The notes under the pieces: model-generated
Seen by the model: the letters and a program-made list of their open reading frames with translations, nothing else
Told to the model about the DNA's origin: nothing
Databases searched by the model: none
Position numbers and translations under genes: made by a program
Assembly: GCF_000013185.1 (NCBI RefSeq)
Contig: NC_007984.1
Location: 159,366 to 223,365, forward strand
Direction: 5' to 3'
DNA length: 64,000 nucleotides
DNA from: Baumannia cicadellinicola str. Hc (Homalodisca coagulata)
GTDB lineage: Bacteria; Pseudomonadota; Gammaproteobacteria; Enterobacterales; Enterobacteriaceae
Shown here: piece by piece, positions 1-16,278 of the stretch
How the letters are laid out: each line of letters opens with the position of its first letter
Numbering within the stretch: the stretch's first letter is position 1

Positions 1-605
1 GCTTTTTGACCTATAGCTACATAAATACATTTAATATCGCTATTACGCTGATTTATAATGGTATCTATAGCTAGCGTTGATTTCCCAGTTTGACGATCAC
101 CAATAATTAGTTCACGTTGACCTCTACCTATAGGTATCATGGCGTCAATAGATTTATAACCAGTTTGAATAGGTTCACTAATTGATTGACGTTCAATAAC
201 ATTTGGTGCATTAGTTTCAATTGGCGAAAATAATTTATTTTCTAATTTACCTTTTCCATCAATTGGTATACCTAAAGTATTTACTATACGACCTAATAGA
301 CTATGTCCAACTGGAACTTCTAAAATACGTCCTGTACATTTAACTTTCATTCCCTCAGTTAAATGACTATATGGTCCCATTACTACTGCACCAACTTCAT
401 CTCGTTCTAAGTTTAAAGCAATAGCAAAAGAATTACCTGGCAGTGCTATCATTTCTCCCTGCATAACTTCAGATAGTCCATGAATACGAATAATTCCATC
501 GATAACAGATAGTATAATACCTTCATTGTAAATAATACTTGTTAGATCAAATTCAACAATTCTTTGTTTAATTAATTCGCTTATTTCTGTCGAATTTAGT
601 TGCAT
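1..605 (-). CDS. atpA: ATP synthase F1 subunit alpha (partial, N-terminal part)
   Basis: This is the first about 201 codons of the F1 alpha subunit; the rest lies beyond position 1. It starts at the ATG at 603-605 ([12 protein letters not shown]). The beta-barrel domain is followed by the nucleotide-binding domain, whose P-loop GDRQTGKST is visible near residue 169. Alpha subunits carry the non-catalytic nucleotide sites of F1 and alternate with beta subunits on the cytoplasmic side of the membrane. It follows atpH by 21 bases in the usual order B-E-F-H-A, so it is part of the atp operon. The reading frame is open to the window edge and looks functional. Identification is by direct resemblance to enteric AtpA. 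Confidence 0.97.
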   Translation of the reverse strand, partial: MQLNSTEISELIKQRIVEFDLTSIIYNEGIILSVIDGIIRIHGLSEVMQGEMIALPGNSFAIALNLERDEVGAVVMGPYSHLTEGMKVKCTGRILEVPVGHSLLGRIVNTLGIPIDGKGKLENKLFSPIETNAPNVIERQSISEPIQTGYKSIDAMIPIGRGQRELIIGDRQTGKSTLAIDTIINQRNSDIKCIYVAIGQK

Positions 606-626
606 GCTTTATATAATCTCCATGAA

Positions 627-1160
627 TTATGTAGATAAATGTGTACCTAGACGTTCTAGACGACCAAGCATACTACTATCTATAACAATATCACCAATAC
701 GAATTATCATTCCTGCTATTATAGATAGATCTATTATGCAATTTAGTTTTACTTTCTGTGATAAACGTTGTCTCATGGCTTGAGTTATTTGCGCTATTTG
801 GTTATTTGTTAAAGCACTAACAGTAATTACTTCAACTTCTATAGTTGAACTATTTTTCTTACATAGTTGTAAAAATATTTTTAATATATCGGGTAAAAGT
901 AATAATCTTCTATTATAGGCCATTATACGAATAAAATTTCGACCATAATTATCTAATTTATTACCACAAACTGCTATGAATATATCTGCTATTTTTGTAT
1001 TAGTTATTACTGTGCTTGATAAGAGCTTAGCTATATAGGGATTACTATTTAATTTAGAAGCATATAATAACATTGATTGCCAAGATGCTACTGTATTATG
1101 TTCAATAGCAAATTCAAAAACTGCTTTTGCATATGGACGAGATATAGTGATTTCAGACAT
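627..1160 (-). CDS. atpH: ATP synthase F1 subunit delta
   Basis: This encodes a 177-residue protein, the same length as the E. coli delta subunit. Delta sits on top of F1 and ties the alpha/beta hexamer to the b-subunit stator, so that ion flow drives ATP synthesis. Enteric features are obvious: the N-terminal [13 protein letters not shown] and the C-terminal stretch with [10 protein letters not shown] and GRLERL. It lies between atpF and atpA with short spacers, consistent with one operon. Surface residues have drifted toward Asn, Ile and Lys, as expected in an AT-rich symbiont, but the ends and the helical core are preserved. Confidence 0.96.
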
Positions 1161-1182
1161 ACGCTGTAACTCTATAATATGA

Positions 1183-1653
1183 TTATATTTTTGCTAAAAT
1201 TTTATCTATAATTTTGCTATTTAAATTTTTATCTATGGAATTTTCTAGTATTTTTTCTGTACTTAATATTACAAGCTGAATTACCTGTAAACGTAGTTCT
1301 TCATATGCTATTTTTCTTTCGGTTTCTATTTGTTTTTGTGCTTGTGCAAGTATTTTTTTTCTTGTAATGTCTGCTTCATTTTTTGCTTCAATAATTAACT
1401 GTAACTTATTTTTATTGGCTTGTTCAATTATGTCTTGTGCTTTTAGTTTGATATTTATTAAATGCTTTGTTGCTTCCTCTTTTGCTTTTTCTAAATCTTT
1501 TTTAGTTGTTTCTATAAATTTAATATTATCAGCAATTTCTTGCTGACGTTTTTCTATTATAGAAATTAAAGGTGGCCACACGTATTTCATACAACAAAGT
1601 ACGAATAATGTAAAGGCTATTGCTTGTCCTAGGATAGTTGCGTTGATATTCAT
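1183..1653 (-). CDS. atpF: ATP synthase Fo subunit b
   Basis: This encodes 156 residues, the standard length for subunit b. One N-terminal membrane helix (about residues 5-26) is followed by a long charged coiled coil that forms the peripheral stalk. A dimer of b connects subunit a in the membrane to delta on F1. The N-terminus [14 protein letters not shown] is close to the enteric sequence, and the coil is Lys/Glu/Gln rich without stops. It sits between atpE and atpH. The polar coil is more divergent than the membrane segment, which is typical because only heptad character is under strong selection. Confidence 0.96.
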
Positions 1654-1681
1654 ATAATTTATTTTTAATTTTAAATTGAAA

Positions 1682-2869
<1,188 letters not shown>

Positions 2870-4765
2870 CTATTTATTAATTTTATTAGCTAATAAATTA
2901 TTTTTCTTTAACCAAAGAAGTAAAAGAGATATTGCTATAGGTGTAATACCAGAAATCCGTAATGCTTGACCAATAGAATAGGGTTGATGATTATTTAATT
3001 GAGAAATTGCCTCATTAGATAATCCAGTAACTAAACTAAAATCCATATTTTTAGGTAATAAAGTTTGTTCATAGTTTAATTGACGTAAAATTTGCTCTTG
3101 CTGCTGAGCAATATATCCTTCATATTTAATTTGTATTTCAATTTGTTCTGCAGCTTGGATATTTTTTAATGTAGGTTGAAAAAATGATAAGTTAGTTAAT
3201 GTTTTATAATTTATTTCTGGTCGACGTAATAATTCTTCACCATTAATTTTACACATAATAGGTTTTTTTAATAGTTGATTTAAATCCTGTATTCCTATTG
3301 TATTAGGTTGCACCCATAGATTACGTAATCTTTGTCGTTCTCGCTCAATGTAATCTAATTTTATACAAAATTTATGCCAATGATTTTCATTAACTAAACC
3401 TAATTTACGTGCAATTTCAGTTAGTCGTAAATCTGCATTATCTTCACGTAAAGACAGCCTATATTCTGCTCTAGAAGTAAACATACGGTATGGTTCTTCG
3501 ATACCTTGAAGACATAAATCATCAATTAATACACCAATATAAGCTTGACTTCTATTTGGATACCAACTATCCTGTTCTAGTACTTTCTTAGCTGCATTAA
3601 TACCAGCAATTAATCCTTGAGCAGCTGCTTCTTCATAACCTGTTGTGCCATTTATTTGTCCAGCAAAAAAGAGTCCGTTTATAATTTTGCTTTCTAAAGT
3701 ATTTTTTAAATCTCGTGGATCAAAAAAATCATACTCAATAGCATAACCGGGTTGTATAATACTTGCTTTTTCTAATCCTTCAATTGATTGAACTATCTTT
3801 AGTTGAATATCAACTGGTAAACTAGTAGAAATCCCATTTGGATAAATAATATTGCTCATTAATCCTTCTGGTTCAAGAAAAATTTGATGTGAATCACGAT
3901 GAGCAAAATGTATAATTTTATCTTCAATAGATGGACAATAACGTGGACCTATGCCCTCTATGTTTTTAGTATATATAGGACTATAATGAAGATTATTATA
4001 AATAATGTCATGAGTATTCTTATTAGTATAAGTAATATAACAAGGTATCTGACGAGGATGTTCACTTACAGAACCAGTAAATGAAAATACCGGCAATGGA
4101 TTATCACTTTCTTGTTTTGTAAGAATATTAAAATTAACAGTAGAGGCATGAATACGTGGTGGAGTACCAGTTTTTAGTCGTTTGACTCGAAAGGGAAGTT
4201 TTCTTAGATTACTAGATAATGAAATTGAAGATAAATCTCCTGTACGACCACCAGGATAACTATTTAAGCCAATATGAATTTTACCATCTAAAAATGTACC
4301 TACTGTTAGTATTACTGAATTAGCATAAAACTTATCTTTAGCTTTTGATATTACACCTATAACATTATTATTTTTAATAATTAAATTTTCTACAAATTGT
4401 TGTAACACTAATAAGTTATTAGTATTTTTTAACATATTATATACAGCTTTTCGATAGAGATATCTATCTGCTTGTGCCCTAGTTGCTCTAACGGCAGGTC
4501 CTTTACTAGCATTAAGTATTCTAAATTGAATACCTGCAGCATCGATTGCTTTTGCCATAATACCACCCATAGCATCAACTTCTTTAGCTAGATGTCCCTT
4601 GCCAATCCCTCCTATAGCAGGATTACAAGACATTTCACCAATAGTTTTAATGTTATGTGTTAGTAATAGTGTGTTACATCCAATTTTAGCTGATGCTACT
4701 GCTGCTTCAGTTCCAGCATGGCCGCCACCAATTATTATTACATCAAAAAAATAATTTTTTAACAT
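2870..4765 (-). CDS. mnmG: tRNA uridine-34 5-carboxymethylaminomethyl modification enzyme MnmG
   Basis: This encodes a 631-residue FAD protein (629 in E. coli). With MnmE it installs the cmnm5 group on the wobble uridine of tRNAs that read NNA/NNG codons. The N-terminal Rossmann motif is [10 protein letters not shown] (about residues 13-22). Further hallmarks are [13 protein letters not shown], the DGKIHIG region and the C-terminal helical domain that binds MnmE and tRNA. In E. coli it neighbours oriC, rsmG and atpI; here rsmG and atpI are gone, so mnmG is followed directly by atpB. It is retained in most small symbiont genomes, and it appears intact. Confidence 0.97.
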   Translation of the reverse strand: MLKNYFFDVIIIGGGHAGTEAAVASAKIGCNTLLLTHNIKTIGEMSCNPAIGGIGKGHLAKEVDAMGGIMAKAIDAAGIQFRILNASKGPAVRATRAQADRYLYRKAVYNMLKNTNNLLVLQQFVENLIIKNNNVIGVISKAKDKFYANSVILTVGTFLDGKIHIGLNSYPGGRTGDLSSISLSSNLRKLPFRVKRLKTGTPPRIHASTVNFNILTKQESDNPLPVFSFTGSVSEHPRQIPCYITYTNKNTHDIIYNNLHYSPIYTKNIEGIGPRYCPSIEDKIIHFAHRDSHQIFLEPEGLMSNIIYPNGISTSLPVDIQLKIVQSIEGLEKASIIQPGYAIEYDFFDPRDLKNTLESKIINGLFFAGQINGTTGYEEAAAQGLIAGINAAKKVLEQDSWYPNRSQAYIGVLIDDLCLQGIEEPYRMFTSRAEYRLSLREDNADLRLTEIARKLGLVNENHWHKFCIKLDYIERERQRLRNLWVQPNTIGIQDLNQLLKKPIMCKINGEELLRRPEINYKTLTNLSFFQPTLKNIQAAEQIEIQIKYEGYIAQQQEQILRQLNYEQTLLPKNMDFSLVTGLSNEAISQLNNHQPYSIGQALRISGITPIAISLLLLWLKKNNLLANKINK

Positions 4766-4811
4766 AATTAACCTTTAAGATCTATTAATAATTTTATATA
4801 AAATTCATTAT

Positions 4812-5789
4812 TTATAAATAATTTAGCGGACATAAATGAAAGACACTTGTTATATCTCCTCGAACACGTAAAATACTATCTATAGCTAAATTTCTATTTA
4901 GCACTACTTGTATCCATATATTATTTTTTAATTTACAAGCTGCTAATACTATTCCAGTATAACGCCAATTATTGTTTATTTTTATTTCTAGTTTCTCACT
5001 AGCTGTTGGAATTCGATTTGCTTTACCTGACAAAAAACATAATTCTTTTTTGTTCATGTTATGATATTTAGTTCGAGCAATTGCTTCTTGCCCTAAATAG
5101 CATCCTTTGTTAAAACTAATACCTCCTAAAGCTTCAATATTTAATGCTTGTGGTAATAATAATTCACTATTTATTTGGTCAATAATAGGATATCCAGCAG
5201 CAATATCTAATGCTAACCATTGTTTACTATTGTTTGTTTGTATTTTATATTTAGTAAGTTTTTTTAATATTAGATTTTGTATATTATTTGTAGTAATTAA
5301 CAAAAAACGATCAGCTGGTTGATGTAAATATAGAATAGTAGTATCCATAGTATGAATTACTGGACATAATCTATTTGGTATAGTAGTAAATATATTACTT
5401 AATATATCTTTTACTTGTAAACCAGCTATACCTAATAATATTTTATTCTGATGAAAATTAATATTTACCGTATAAAAAATTGCATATTTTTTAAATATAT
5501 TTAACTCATTAGCATATACACTTTTTCTTGTAATTAACGCAAATCCATCTTGATAATGTAAAAAGTATACATTACTGTATACCTTTCCTTTTGTATTACA
5601 ATGTACTGTAAAAGTATACTCATTATTTTTTAATGATGTTACATCACAAGCTAGTTGATCTTGTAGATACTTAACAGCATCTTTACCATTAAATGTTATT
5701 AATGCCCATTCTTCTAATGAAATCAAAGTTAATGATAAGTTAATATGTGATGATGGTATTATATATGGATAGCTAAAATTTATATGCAT
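4812..5789 (-). CDS. ygfZ: tRNA-modifying / Fe-S related folate-binding protein YgfZ
   Basis: This encodes a 325-residue member of the YgfZ/GcvT-like family (326 in E. coli). The family signature [15 protein letters not shown] is at about residues 228-242 and carries the conserved cysteine. YgfZ binds tetrahydrofolate and supports certain iron-sulfur enzymes, including MiaB-type tRNA methylthiolation. The N-terminal half is diverged but colinear with the enteric protein. It is divergent from recJ with about 150 bases between them. The start is the ATG at 5787-5789, and no better upstream start is apparent. Confidence 0.93.
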
Positions 5790-5941
5790 CTAATTATCCT
5801 TTTAACTATATAAATATTATAAAATAATTAATTTAATTATTAAAGTTAATTTTAATATCTGTACTTAAAAATTTAATATAATTAATACTATAATAAGTAA
5901 TATACTGCATATTACTATATACTAATGATTAGTGATTAATA

Positions 5942-7669
5942 ATGATAGTACAATTACGTCGTAGAGCTATAGGTGATATTTCGATATTAGATGAAATTAA
6001 CATCCCAATATTACTTAAACGTATTTATATACAACGTGGAATAAAAAATCCACGTGAACTTGAATTAAAGACTTGTTATTTATTTACTAATGCTCAATTT
6101 AATGGAATTCAGCAAGCAGCAATTCTACTAACAAAAGCATTAAGAGATAAGCTAAGTATTATGGTTGTAGGAGATTTTGATGTAGATGGAGCTACTAGTA
6201 CTGCTTTAGTTATACTTGCATTAAAACAAATGGGAGTAGAAAAAATTAATTTTTTAATATTAAACCGCTTTAAAGATAGTTATGGTTTAAATACAAGAGT
6301 AGTAGAAAAAGTAGCTTCAAGTGGAGCACAAATAATTCTAACAGTAGATAATGGAGTATCTTCTCATACTGCTATAAATTTAGCAGTAGCTAAAGGCATT
6401 CCTGTACTAGTAATTGATCATCATTTACCAGGTCAAACACTACCTAATGCTGTTAGTATTGTTAATCCTAATTTAAAAAATTGTAATTTCCAATCAAAGA
6501 ACTTAGCAAGTGTTGGTGTGGCCTTTTATCTTATGCTTGCACTAAGAATGGAGTTATGTAAAAGTGGTTGGTTTGATAAGAATAAAATAGCTGTACCAAA
6601 ATTAGCAAAATTATTCGATTTAGTTGCATTAGGTACTGTAGCCGATATGGTACCATTAGATATGAATAATCGTATTTTAGTACATCAGGGAATTAATCTT
6701 ATACGAACGGGTTGTTGTCGTCCTGGAATCCGTGCATTAGTAGAAATTTCTAATATTAATCTGACTAAAATATGCGCAAGTGATTTAGGTTTTTATATTA
6801 GTCCACGTTTAAATGCAGCTGGTAGATTACAAGATATGTCTTTAAGTGTAGAATTATTACTAGCTGATAACTTGTCAACAGCTCGAATTATTGCTGCAAA
6901 ATTAGATCGTCTTAATAAGGAAAGACGGTTAATTGAGCAAAAAATGTTTATTCAAGCTTTAAACTTATGTAAACAAATAGAAAATACTAAAAATGGCATA
7001 CCATCAGGCTTATTACTTTATCATCAAAACTGGCATCAGGGTGTAATAGGTATTATCGCATCACAAATTAAAGAGTTTTTTTATAGACCAGTTATCATAT
7101 TAGCACCTGCTGATAACTTTTTACTTAAAGGCTCTTGTCGTTCAGTTCCTAGTGTCCATATATATAATTTATTACAAATATTAGATCAATTATATCCTAA
7201 TATGATGTTAAATTTTGGTGGTCATGCTATGGCTGCTGGTTTAACAATAGAGCAATCTAAATTAAGCCTCTTTCGAGATAGCTTTTATAGTTTAGCTAAT
7301 CAATTAATTAAACCGTCAATGCTAAACAAAATTATCTGGTCAGATGGAGAATTAGTTGGAAAAGAAATTTCTATATCAACAGCAAAAATATTAAGAGAAG
7401 GAGGACCATGGGGAGTAGAATTTACAGATCCATTATTTGATGGAATATTTTGCATTTTAAATAAAATGCTTATCAAAAAAGTTCATTTGAAAATAAAACT
7501 ACAAGATATATCAAATGGTTTAATTATTGATGGTATTATTTTTAATATAAATAAAATAATATTATTATCAATAAAAACTAAGACATTATACCGAATAGCC
7601 TATAAATTAAATATTAACTATTCTAATCATCAATTACAATTACTTATTCAGTATATATGGAATTTATGA
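5942..7669 (+). CDS. recJ: Single-stranded-DNA-specific 5'-3' exonuclease RecJ
   Basis: This encodes 575 residues (577 in E. coli). DHH-superfamily motifs are present: the GDFDVDGAT metal site (about residues 79-87), the VDNGVSS motif, VIDHHLPG with the namesake DHH, and the C-terminal DHHA1 glycine motif NFGGHAMAAGLT. RecJ degrades single-stranded DNA in recombination and mismatch repair. It is followed by prfB, as in E. coli (recJ-prfB-lysS), with a 30-base gap, so the three are probably co-transcribed. The xerD and dsbC genes that precede recJ in E. coli are absent. Its retention fits the repair set seen elsewhere here (recA, mutS, mutM, priA). Confidence 0.96.
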   Translation: MIVQLRRRAIGDISILDEINIPILLKRIYIQRGIKNPRELELKTCYLFTNAQFNGIQQAAILLTKALRDKLSIMVVGDFDVDGATSTALVILALKQMGVEKINFLILNRFKDSYGLNTRVVEKVASSGAQIILTVDNGVSSHTAINLAVAKGIPVLVIDHHLPGQTLPNAVSIVNPNLKNCNFQSKNLASVGVAFYLMLALRMELCKSGWFDKNKIAVPKLAKLFDLVALGTVADMVPLDMNNRILVHQGINLIRTGCCRPGIRALVEISNINLTKICASDLGFYISPRLNAAGRLQDMSLSVELLLADNLSTARIIAAKLDRLNKERRLIEQKMFIQALNLCKQIENTKNGIPSGLLLYHQNWHQGVIGIIASQIKEFFYRPVIILAPADNFLLKGSCRSVPSVHIYNLLQILDQLYPNMMLNFGGHAMAAGLTIEQSKLSLFRDSFYSLANQLIKPSMLNKIIWSDGELVGKEISISTAKILREGGPWGVEFTDPLFDGIFCILNKMLIKKVHLKIKLQDISNGLIIDGIIFNINKIILLSIKTKTLYRIAYKLNINYSNHQLQLLIQYIWNL

Positions 7670-7699
7670 TTCTATATAGTAATCATATTACATTTATTT

Positions 7700-8711
7700 A
7701 TGAATGAAATTAATAATATTAAAAATCAAATAAAAAATCTTACAGAAAGAACAATAATTATTCGGAGGTTACTTTGATAATGTTAATATTAAACAGAATC
7801 TAGAGTATAACATAAACAATTTTTATGAAATTTCTACTCAAATAGAATATATAGAAAAATTATTTAATTTAGCTATTATTGAAAATGATAGCGAAATAAT
7901 ATTAGAGATTAAAATAGAATTAGATAATATTGCAAATAAACTAAAGAAACTTGAATTTTGCTATATGTTTTCTCGTGAAAATGATAGTTCTAATTGTTAT
8001 CTTGATATTCAAGCAGGTTCTGGTGGCATTGAAGCACAAGATTGGGCTAATATGTTACTAAAAATGTATTTACGTTGGTGTGAATTACATCATTTTAATG
8101 CTAAAGTAATAGAAGAATCAGCAGGTGAAATAGCGGGTATCAAATCAGCAACTGTTTACATAATAGGTAATTATGCTTATGGTTGGTTACGTACTGAGAC
8201 TGGTGTACATCGTTTAGTACGTAAGAGTCCATTTGATTCTAGTAAACGTCGTCATACATCATTTAGTTCTGCATTTATTTATCCTGAAATTAATAATAAT
8301 ATTAATATTCAAATTAATCCTAAAGACTTACGTATTGATGTTTATCGTGCTTCAGGTGCTGGTGGTCAACATGTAAACCGTACTGAATCTGCAGTACGTA
8401 TTACTCATTTACCAACTAATATAGTAACACAATGTCAGAATGATCGATCACAACATAAAAATAAAGAGCAAGCAATGAAGCAACTAAAAGCTAAAATTTA
8501 TGAATTTGAACTACAAAAAAAAACTATGGAAAAACGTGCTAGAGAAGACACTAAATCTAATATTAATTGGGGAAATCAAATTCGTTCTTATATATTAGAT
8601 AATTCGCGTGTAAAAGATTTACGTACTGGAATAGAAATACGTAATATTCAAACTGTGCTTAATGGAAATATAGATATTTTTATAGAAGCTAGCTTAAAAG
8701 CAGGGCTATAA
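7700..8711 (+). CDS. prfB: Peptide chain release factor 2, with programmed +1 frameshift
   Basis: RF2 reads UGA and UAA stop codons. The ATG at 7700 opens a 25-codon frame ending at a TGA (7775-7777). Skipping the T at 7775 and reading from 7776 gives the rest of RF2 to 8711, about 336 residues in total. The frameshift site is intact: a Shine-Dalgarno-like CGGAGG (7763-7768), three bases, then CTT TGA, with the E. coli spacing. Domain markers in the second frame are the SPF anticodon-mimic tripeptide (VRKSPFDS) and the catalytic GGQ (GAGGQHVN). The usual length is 365; about 29 residues of the N-terminal helical domain, around the normally conserved PDVWN segment, are missing. Annotators that ignore recoding would call only 7965-8711. 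Confidence 0.96.
7763..7777 (+). promoter_or_regulatory. RF2 programmed +1 frameshift site
   Basis: CGGAGG (7763-7768) acts as an internal Shine-Dalgarno sequence, followed after TTA by the slippery CTT and the in-frame stop TGA (7775-7777). RF2 shortage lets the ribosome slip +1 on CTT-T and continue at GAT (7776), giving autoregulation. Both the spacing and the codon 26 stop position equal those of E. coli prfB. Confidence 0.93.
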
Positions 8712-8719
8712 TAAATACT

Positions 8720-10240
8720 ATGTGTAAATTAAATATTTTTGATCCCGTACAGAATTATGAAAATTTAAATCAACAATTAAATTTGCGTAGGAATAAATTA
8801 AATAATTTACGTAAACAAGGGAAAACATTTACTAATAATTTCAAACGTAATGTGATATCAAATCAATTATTTTTACAATATGGAGAAAAAAACAACGAAA
8901 CATTAAAAACACTAAATATACAAGTCAGTTTAGCTGGTCGTATGATAAATCGTCGTATTATGGGTAAAGCATCATTTGTTATTCTACAAGATAGTGGTGG
9001 AACAATACAACTATATCTATCCTCAAAAAATTTATCAGATTCATTTTATAATGAACATTTTAAAAAATGGGATTTAGGTGATATTTTAGGAGTCCACGGT
9101 AGGTTATTCAAAACAAAAACTGGTGAATTAACTATAAACTGTAATGAAATAATTTTATTAACAAAAGCTTTACGTCCCATACCCAATAAGTTTCATGGTA
9201 TAGTTGATAAACAAATACGTTATCGACAAAGATATTTAGATTTAATAACAAATAAAAATTCTTTTAATTTATTTAAAACTAGATCACAAATTATAACAGA
9301 AATACGTCAATTTTTAAATAAAGAAGATTTTATTGAAGTAGAAACTCCTATTTTGCAATCTTTACCAGGTGGTGCTACTGCACGTCCATTTATTACTTAC
9401 CATAATGCATTAGATATGAATCTATATCTTCGGATAGCACCAGAATTATATTTAAAACAATTAATAATTGGTGGTTTCGAAAAAATTTTTGAAATTAATC
9501 GTAATTTTCGTAATGAAGGTTTATCTGCACATCATAATCCAGAGTTTACCATGATGGAACTTTATATAGCTTATGCAGATTATCATGATGTAATGTTATT
9601 AACTCAAAATTTATTAAACACAATTACCAATCATGTTTTAGGTACTAATATAATTCAATATGGTAATCTAAAGCTCGATTTTAGTAAAAATTTTGTAAAA
9701 ATGACTATGAAAGAAGCTATTTGTCATTATAATAAACAGATTTTATCTAAGCATTTAGATGATAAAATGCAAGCAATAACTTGTGCAAAAAATATTGGTA
9801 TACATATAGATCAAAAATGGGGTTTAGGTAGAATCCAAACGGAAATATTTGAAAAAACGACAGAGAAACATTTATTACAACCAACTTTCATTACTTCTTA
9901 TCCAATAGAAGTATCACCACTTGCACGTCGTAATGATAATAATCCATTTTTTGCTGATCGTTTTGAATTATTTATTGGAGGTTACGAAATAGGTAACGGT
10001 TTCTCAGAACTAAATGATTATGAAGATCAAGCAAATCGCCTTATTGAACAAGCTACAATAAAAAACAGTGGTGATAACGAATCAATGTTTTATGATGAAG
10101 ATTATATTATTGCACTTGAACATGGTTTGCCACCAACAGCTGGATTAGGTATTGGAATTGATCGATTAGTTATGCTATTAACTAATAGTCATTTCATTCG
10201 AGATGTTATTTTATTTCCAACAATGCGTCTCAAGATATAA
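8720..10240 (+). CDS. lysS: Lysyl-tRNA synthetase (class II)
   Basis: This encodes 506 residues (505 in E. coli LysS). The N-terminal OB-fold anticodon-binding domain (about 60-150, [14 protein letters not shown]) is followed by a class II catalytic core. Motif 2 ([20 protein letters not shown]) and motif 3 ([12 protein letters not shown]) are intact. It charges tRNA-Lys with lysine. It starts 8 bases after the prfB stop, repeating the prfB-lysS operon of enterics. The sequence is very AT-rich with lysine, asparagine and isoleucine codons prominent, yet the active-site motifs are unchanged. Confidence 0.97.
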   Translation: MCKLNIFDPVQNYENLNQQLNLRRNKLNNLRKQGKTFTNNFKRNVISNQLFLQYGEKNNETLKTLNIQVSLAGRMINRRIMGKASFVILQDSGGTIQLYLSSKNLSDSFYNEHFKKWDLGDILGVHGRLFKTKTGELTINCNEIILLTKALRPIPNKFHGIVDKQIRYRQRYLDLITNKNSFNLFKTRSQIITEIRQFLNKEDFIEVETPILQSLPGGATARPFITYHNALDMNLYLRIAPELYLKQLIIGGFEKIFEINRNFRNEGLSAHHNPEFTMMELYIAYADYHDVMLLTQNLLNTITNHVLGTNIIQYGNLKLDFSKNFVKMTMKEAICHYNKQILSKHLDDKMQAITCAKNIGIHIDQKWGLGRIQTEIFEKTTEKHLLQPTFITSYPIEVSPLARRNDNNPFFADRFELFIGGYEIGNGFSELNDYEDQANRLIEQATIKNSGDNESMFYDEDYIIALEHGLPPTAGLGIGIDRLVMLLTNSHFIRDVILFPTMRLKI

Positions 10241-10293
10241 ATTATCATTTAATTATATACTAGCTATATAAGTAACTAATATTTATTAGTCAG

Positions 10294-11118
10294 ATGTTTC
10301 TGAAAAAAAATAAATTACCTACTATTCTAATAGTAGATTCTGGTGTTGGTGGTTTATCCATATTTTACCAAATAAAAAAAATTATACCGAATGCTAATTA
10401 TCTATACGTATTTGATAATGAAGCTTTTCCTTATGGAGAAAAAACAAAAAGATTTATTATAAATAGATTAATTATCATTATTAATGCTGTACGTAAATTA
10501 CATTATGTTGATCTAATTATCATAGCTTGTAATACAGCAAGTATTTTAGCTTTAAAAGCTTTACGCCAGTATTTCTTTTATCCTATTATTGGTGTTCTTC
10601 CAGCTATAAAATTAGCAACTACAATTACTAATAGTAAGGTAATTGGATTATTAGCAACAACAGCAACAATAAATAGTAAATATATTACTAATAGCATAAA
10701 TAATTATAAAAAATCATATAAAATTATTTCTTTAAAAGCTCCAGAATTAGTAAATTTAGTTGAAGCTAAGTTACATGGTGAAAAAATATCTTTGCTTTCA
10801 CTACGTGAAATTTTATTTCCTTGGTTAAAAACAAGTCAAACTTATAAATTAGATACAATTATATTAGGATGTACACATTTTCCATTAATATACGAAGAAC
10901 TAAAATTAATATTACCTACATCTATTAAAATAATAGATGCACATCAAACAGTAGCTAATAGAGTATTTTTATTATCAAAAAAATTCATTAATAGTAATCA
11001 ATCATCGATATTTACAATAAATAAAACTTACTGTCCTATTATAAATAATAAAATAAAATTACTAAAACCATACTTGCTTCAGTATGGTTTTAATGATATA
11101 CATAAACTAATATTATAA
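10294..11118 (+). CDS. murI: Glutamate racemase
   Basis: This encodes a 274-residue protein (285 in E. coli) that makes D-glutamate for peptidoglycan. Both catalytic cysteines are visible, in ACNTAS (about residue 77) and GCTHFPL (about residue 190), with the N-terminal DSGVGGLS motif. Its presence implies the symbiont still builds a cell wall. It sits just upstream of the rRNA operon, as murI does beside rrnB in E. coli. The last 20 codons contain a perfect 11-bp inverted repeat that looks like a terminator (see separate entry). No strong ribosome-binding site precedes the ATG. Confidence 0.95.
   Translation: MFLKKNKLPTILIVDSGVGGLSIFYQIKKIIPNANYLYVFDNEAFPYGEKTKRFIINRLIIIINAVRKLHYVDLIIIACNTASILALKALRQYFFYPIIGVLPAIKLATTITNSKVIGLLATTATINSKYITNSINNYKKSYKIISLKAPELVNLVEAKLHGEKISLLSLREILFPWLKTSQTYKLDTIILGCTHFPLIYEELKLILPTSIKIIDAHQTVANRVFLLSKKFINSNQSSIFTINKTYCPIINNKIKLLKPYLLQYGFNDIHKLIL
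11064..11091 (+). terminator. Terminator-like hairpin inside the murI coding end
   Basis: An 11-bp perfect stem is formed by AAAACCATACT (11064-11074) and AGTATGGTTTT (11081-11091) around the loop TGCTTC. The 3' arm ends in T residues. The hairpin lies about 27 bases before the murI stop, within codons for KPYLLQYGF. It could end murI transcripts and shield the rRNA operon from read-through. Confidence 0.6.
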
Positions 11119-11178
11119 ATATTAGTTATAAATAAGATAATAAAGGTATATATTAGCTATAATATCTAAAATAAAGAC

Positions 11179-11220
11179 TTGACTAATATTAAAAATATAT
11201 CATACTTATATTAGTATAAT
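11179..11220 (+). promoter_or_regulatory. Candidate rRNA operon promoter region
   Basis: TTGACT (11179-11184) is a good -35 hexamer with a weak CATACT (11201-11206) 16 bases later. A perfect TATAAT (11215-11220) has no matching -35 at 16-18 bases. The surroundings are A/T rich like an UP element. Which pair is used cannot be decided from sequence alone. Confidence 0.4.
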
Positions 11221-11244
11221 ATGCATTAATCGTAAATAAGATTT

Positions 11245-11259
11245 TGATCTTTAACAATT
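11245..11259 (+). promoter_or_regulatory. rRNA leader boxA antitermination element
   Basis: TGATCTTTAACAATT matches the enteric boxA core TGCTCTTTAACA with one or two changes. It is followed by a boxC-like GTGTGG segment, as in the E. coli rrn leader. BoxA recruits NusB/S10 so that polymerase ignores Rho, and rho is present in this window. Confidence 0.75.
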
Positions 11260-11262
11260 AAG

Positions 11263-11289
11263 TAGATAATTTGTGTGGACACACGCAAT
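11263..11289 (+). other. 16S precursor processing stem, 5' arm
   Basis: TAGATAATTTGTGTGGACAC and the bases after it pair with 12973-13000 downstream of 16S, with only one or two mismatches. This is the long RNase III stem that brackets 17S pre-rRNA in enterics. Confidence 0.8.
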
Positions 11290-11381
11290 TAATATCAGTA
11301 AATTTAATCTCAAATACTAATACTAGTATAGTACTATAACTAATAGTACCTATATTATTTTTGTTTGAGTATCAAGCTTCT

Positions 11382-12939
<1,558 letters not shown>

Positions 12940-12972
12940 ACTTTAATTTTTAATAAATAAAGTAAGATAAAG

Positions 12973-13000
12973 ATTGCGATGTGTTCACACAAATTATCTA
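12973..13000 (+). other. 16S precursor processing stem, 3' arm
   Basis: GATTGCGATGTGTTCACACA and the following bases are the reverse complement of the leader arm at 11263-11289. Together they form the RNase III stem around 16S. Confidence 0.8.
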
Positions 13001-13049
13001 TTACTAGAATAATAATTAATAAATATCTAGATCAAAGCATTTATTTAAT

Positions 13050-13122
13050 GTCCCCTTCGTCTAGTGGTCTAGGACGCTGCTCTTTCACGGCAGCAACAGG
13101 GGTTCAAGTCCCCTAGGGGACG
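13050..13122 (+). tRNA. gltT: tRNA-Glu (TTC)
   Basis: This is a 73-nt cloverleaf in the 16S-23S spacer with acceptor GTCCCCT/AGGGGAC, anticodon TTC in CTTTCAC and T-loop GGTTCAAGTCC. It is nearly identical to enteric tRNA-Glu. The genomic 3' end continues AGA, so CCA must be added enzymatically. Confidence 0.97.
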
Positions 13123-13167
13123 AGACAAATACATATTATTAATATTAAATATTACTAGACTATTTAG

Positions 13168-13182
13168 TGCTCTTTAACAATT
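13168..13182 (+). promoter_or_regulatory. Spacer boxA antitermination element
   Basis: TGCTCTTTAACAATT is an exact copy of the enteric boxA and lies about 25 bases before 23S, as in E. coli rrn operons. Confidence 0.85.
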
Positions 13183-13206
13183 GAAAAAAATATTTTAGGG
13201 TTGTGA

Positions 13207-16108
<2,902 letters not shown>

Positions 16109-16140
16109 CATAACACCTAAAATATTTTATTCTATTTTTT

Positions 16141-16258
16141 TGTCTGGTAGATATAGCGCGGTAGTACCACCTGATACCATACCGAACTCAGAAGTGAAAT
16201 GCCGTAGCGCCAATGGTAGTATGGATTTTTCCATGTGAGAGTAGGAAACTACCAGACA
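16141..16258 (+). rRNA. rrf: 5S ribosomal RNA
   Basis: TGTCTGGTAG at the 5' end pairs with CTACCAGACA at the 3' end. The loop sequence CCGAACTCAGAAGTGAAA and GCGCCAATGGTAGT match enteric 5S. It follows 23S by about 32 bases. The exact 3' end may be 16258 or 16259. Confidence 0.96.
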
Positions 16259-16278
16259 ATATCTTTAATTAACTTATT

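Noticed and set aside
7965-8711. prfB as a short gene starting at 7965
   Set aside because: The upstream frameshift site and first 88 residues of RF2 are clearly present, so the gene starts at 7700.
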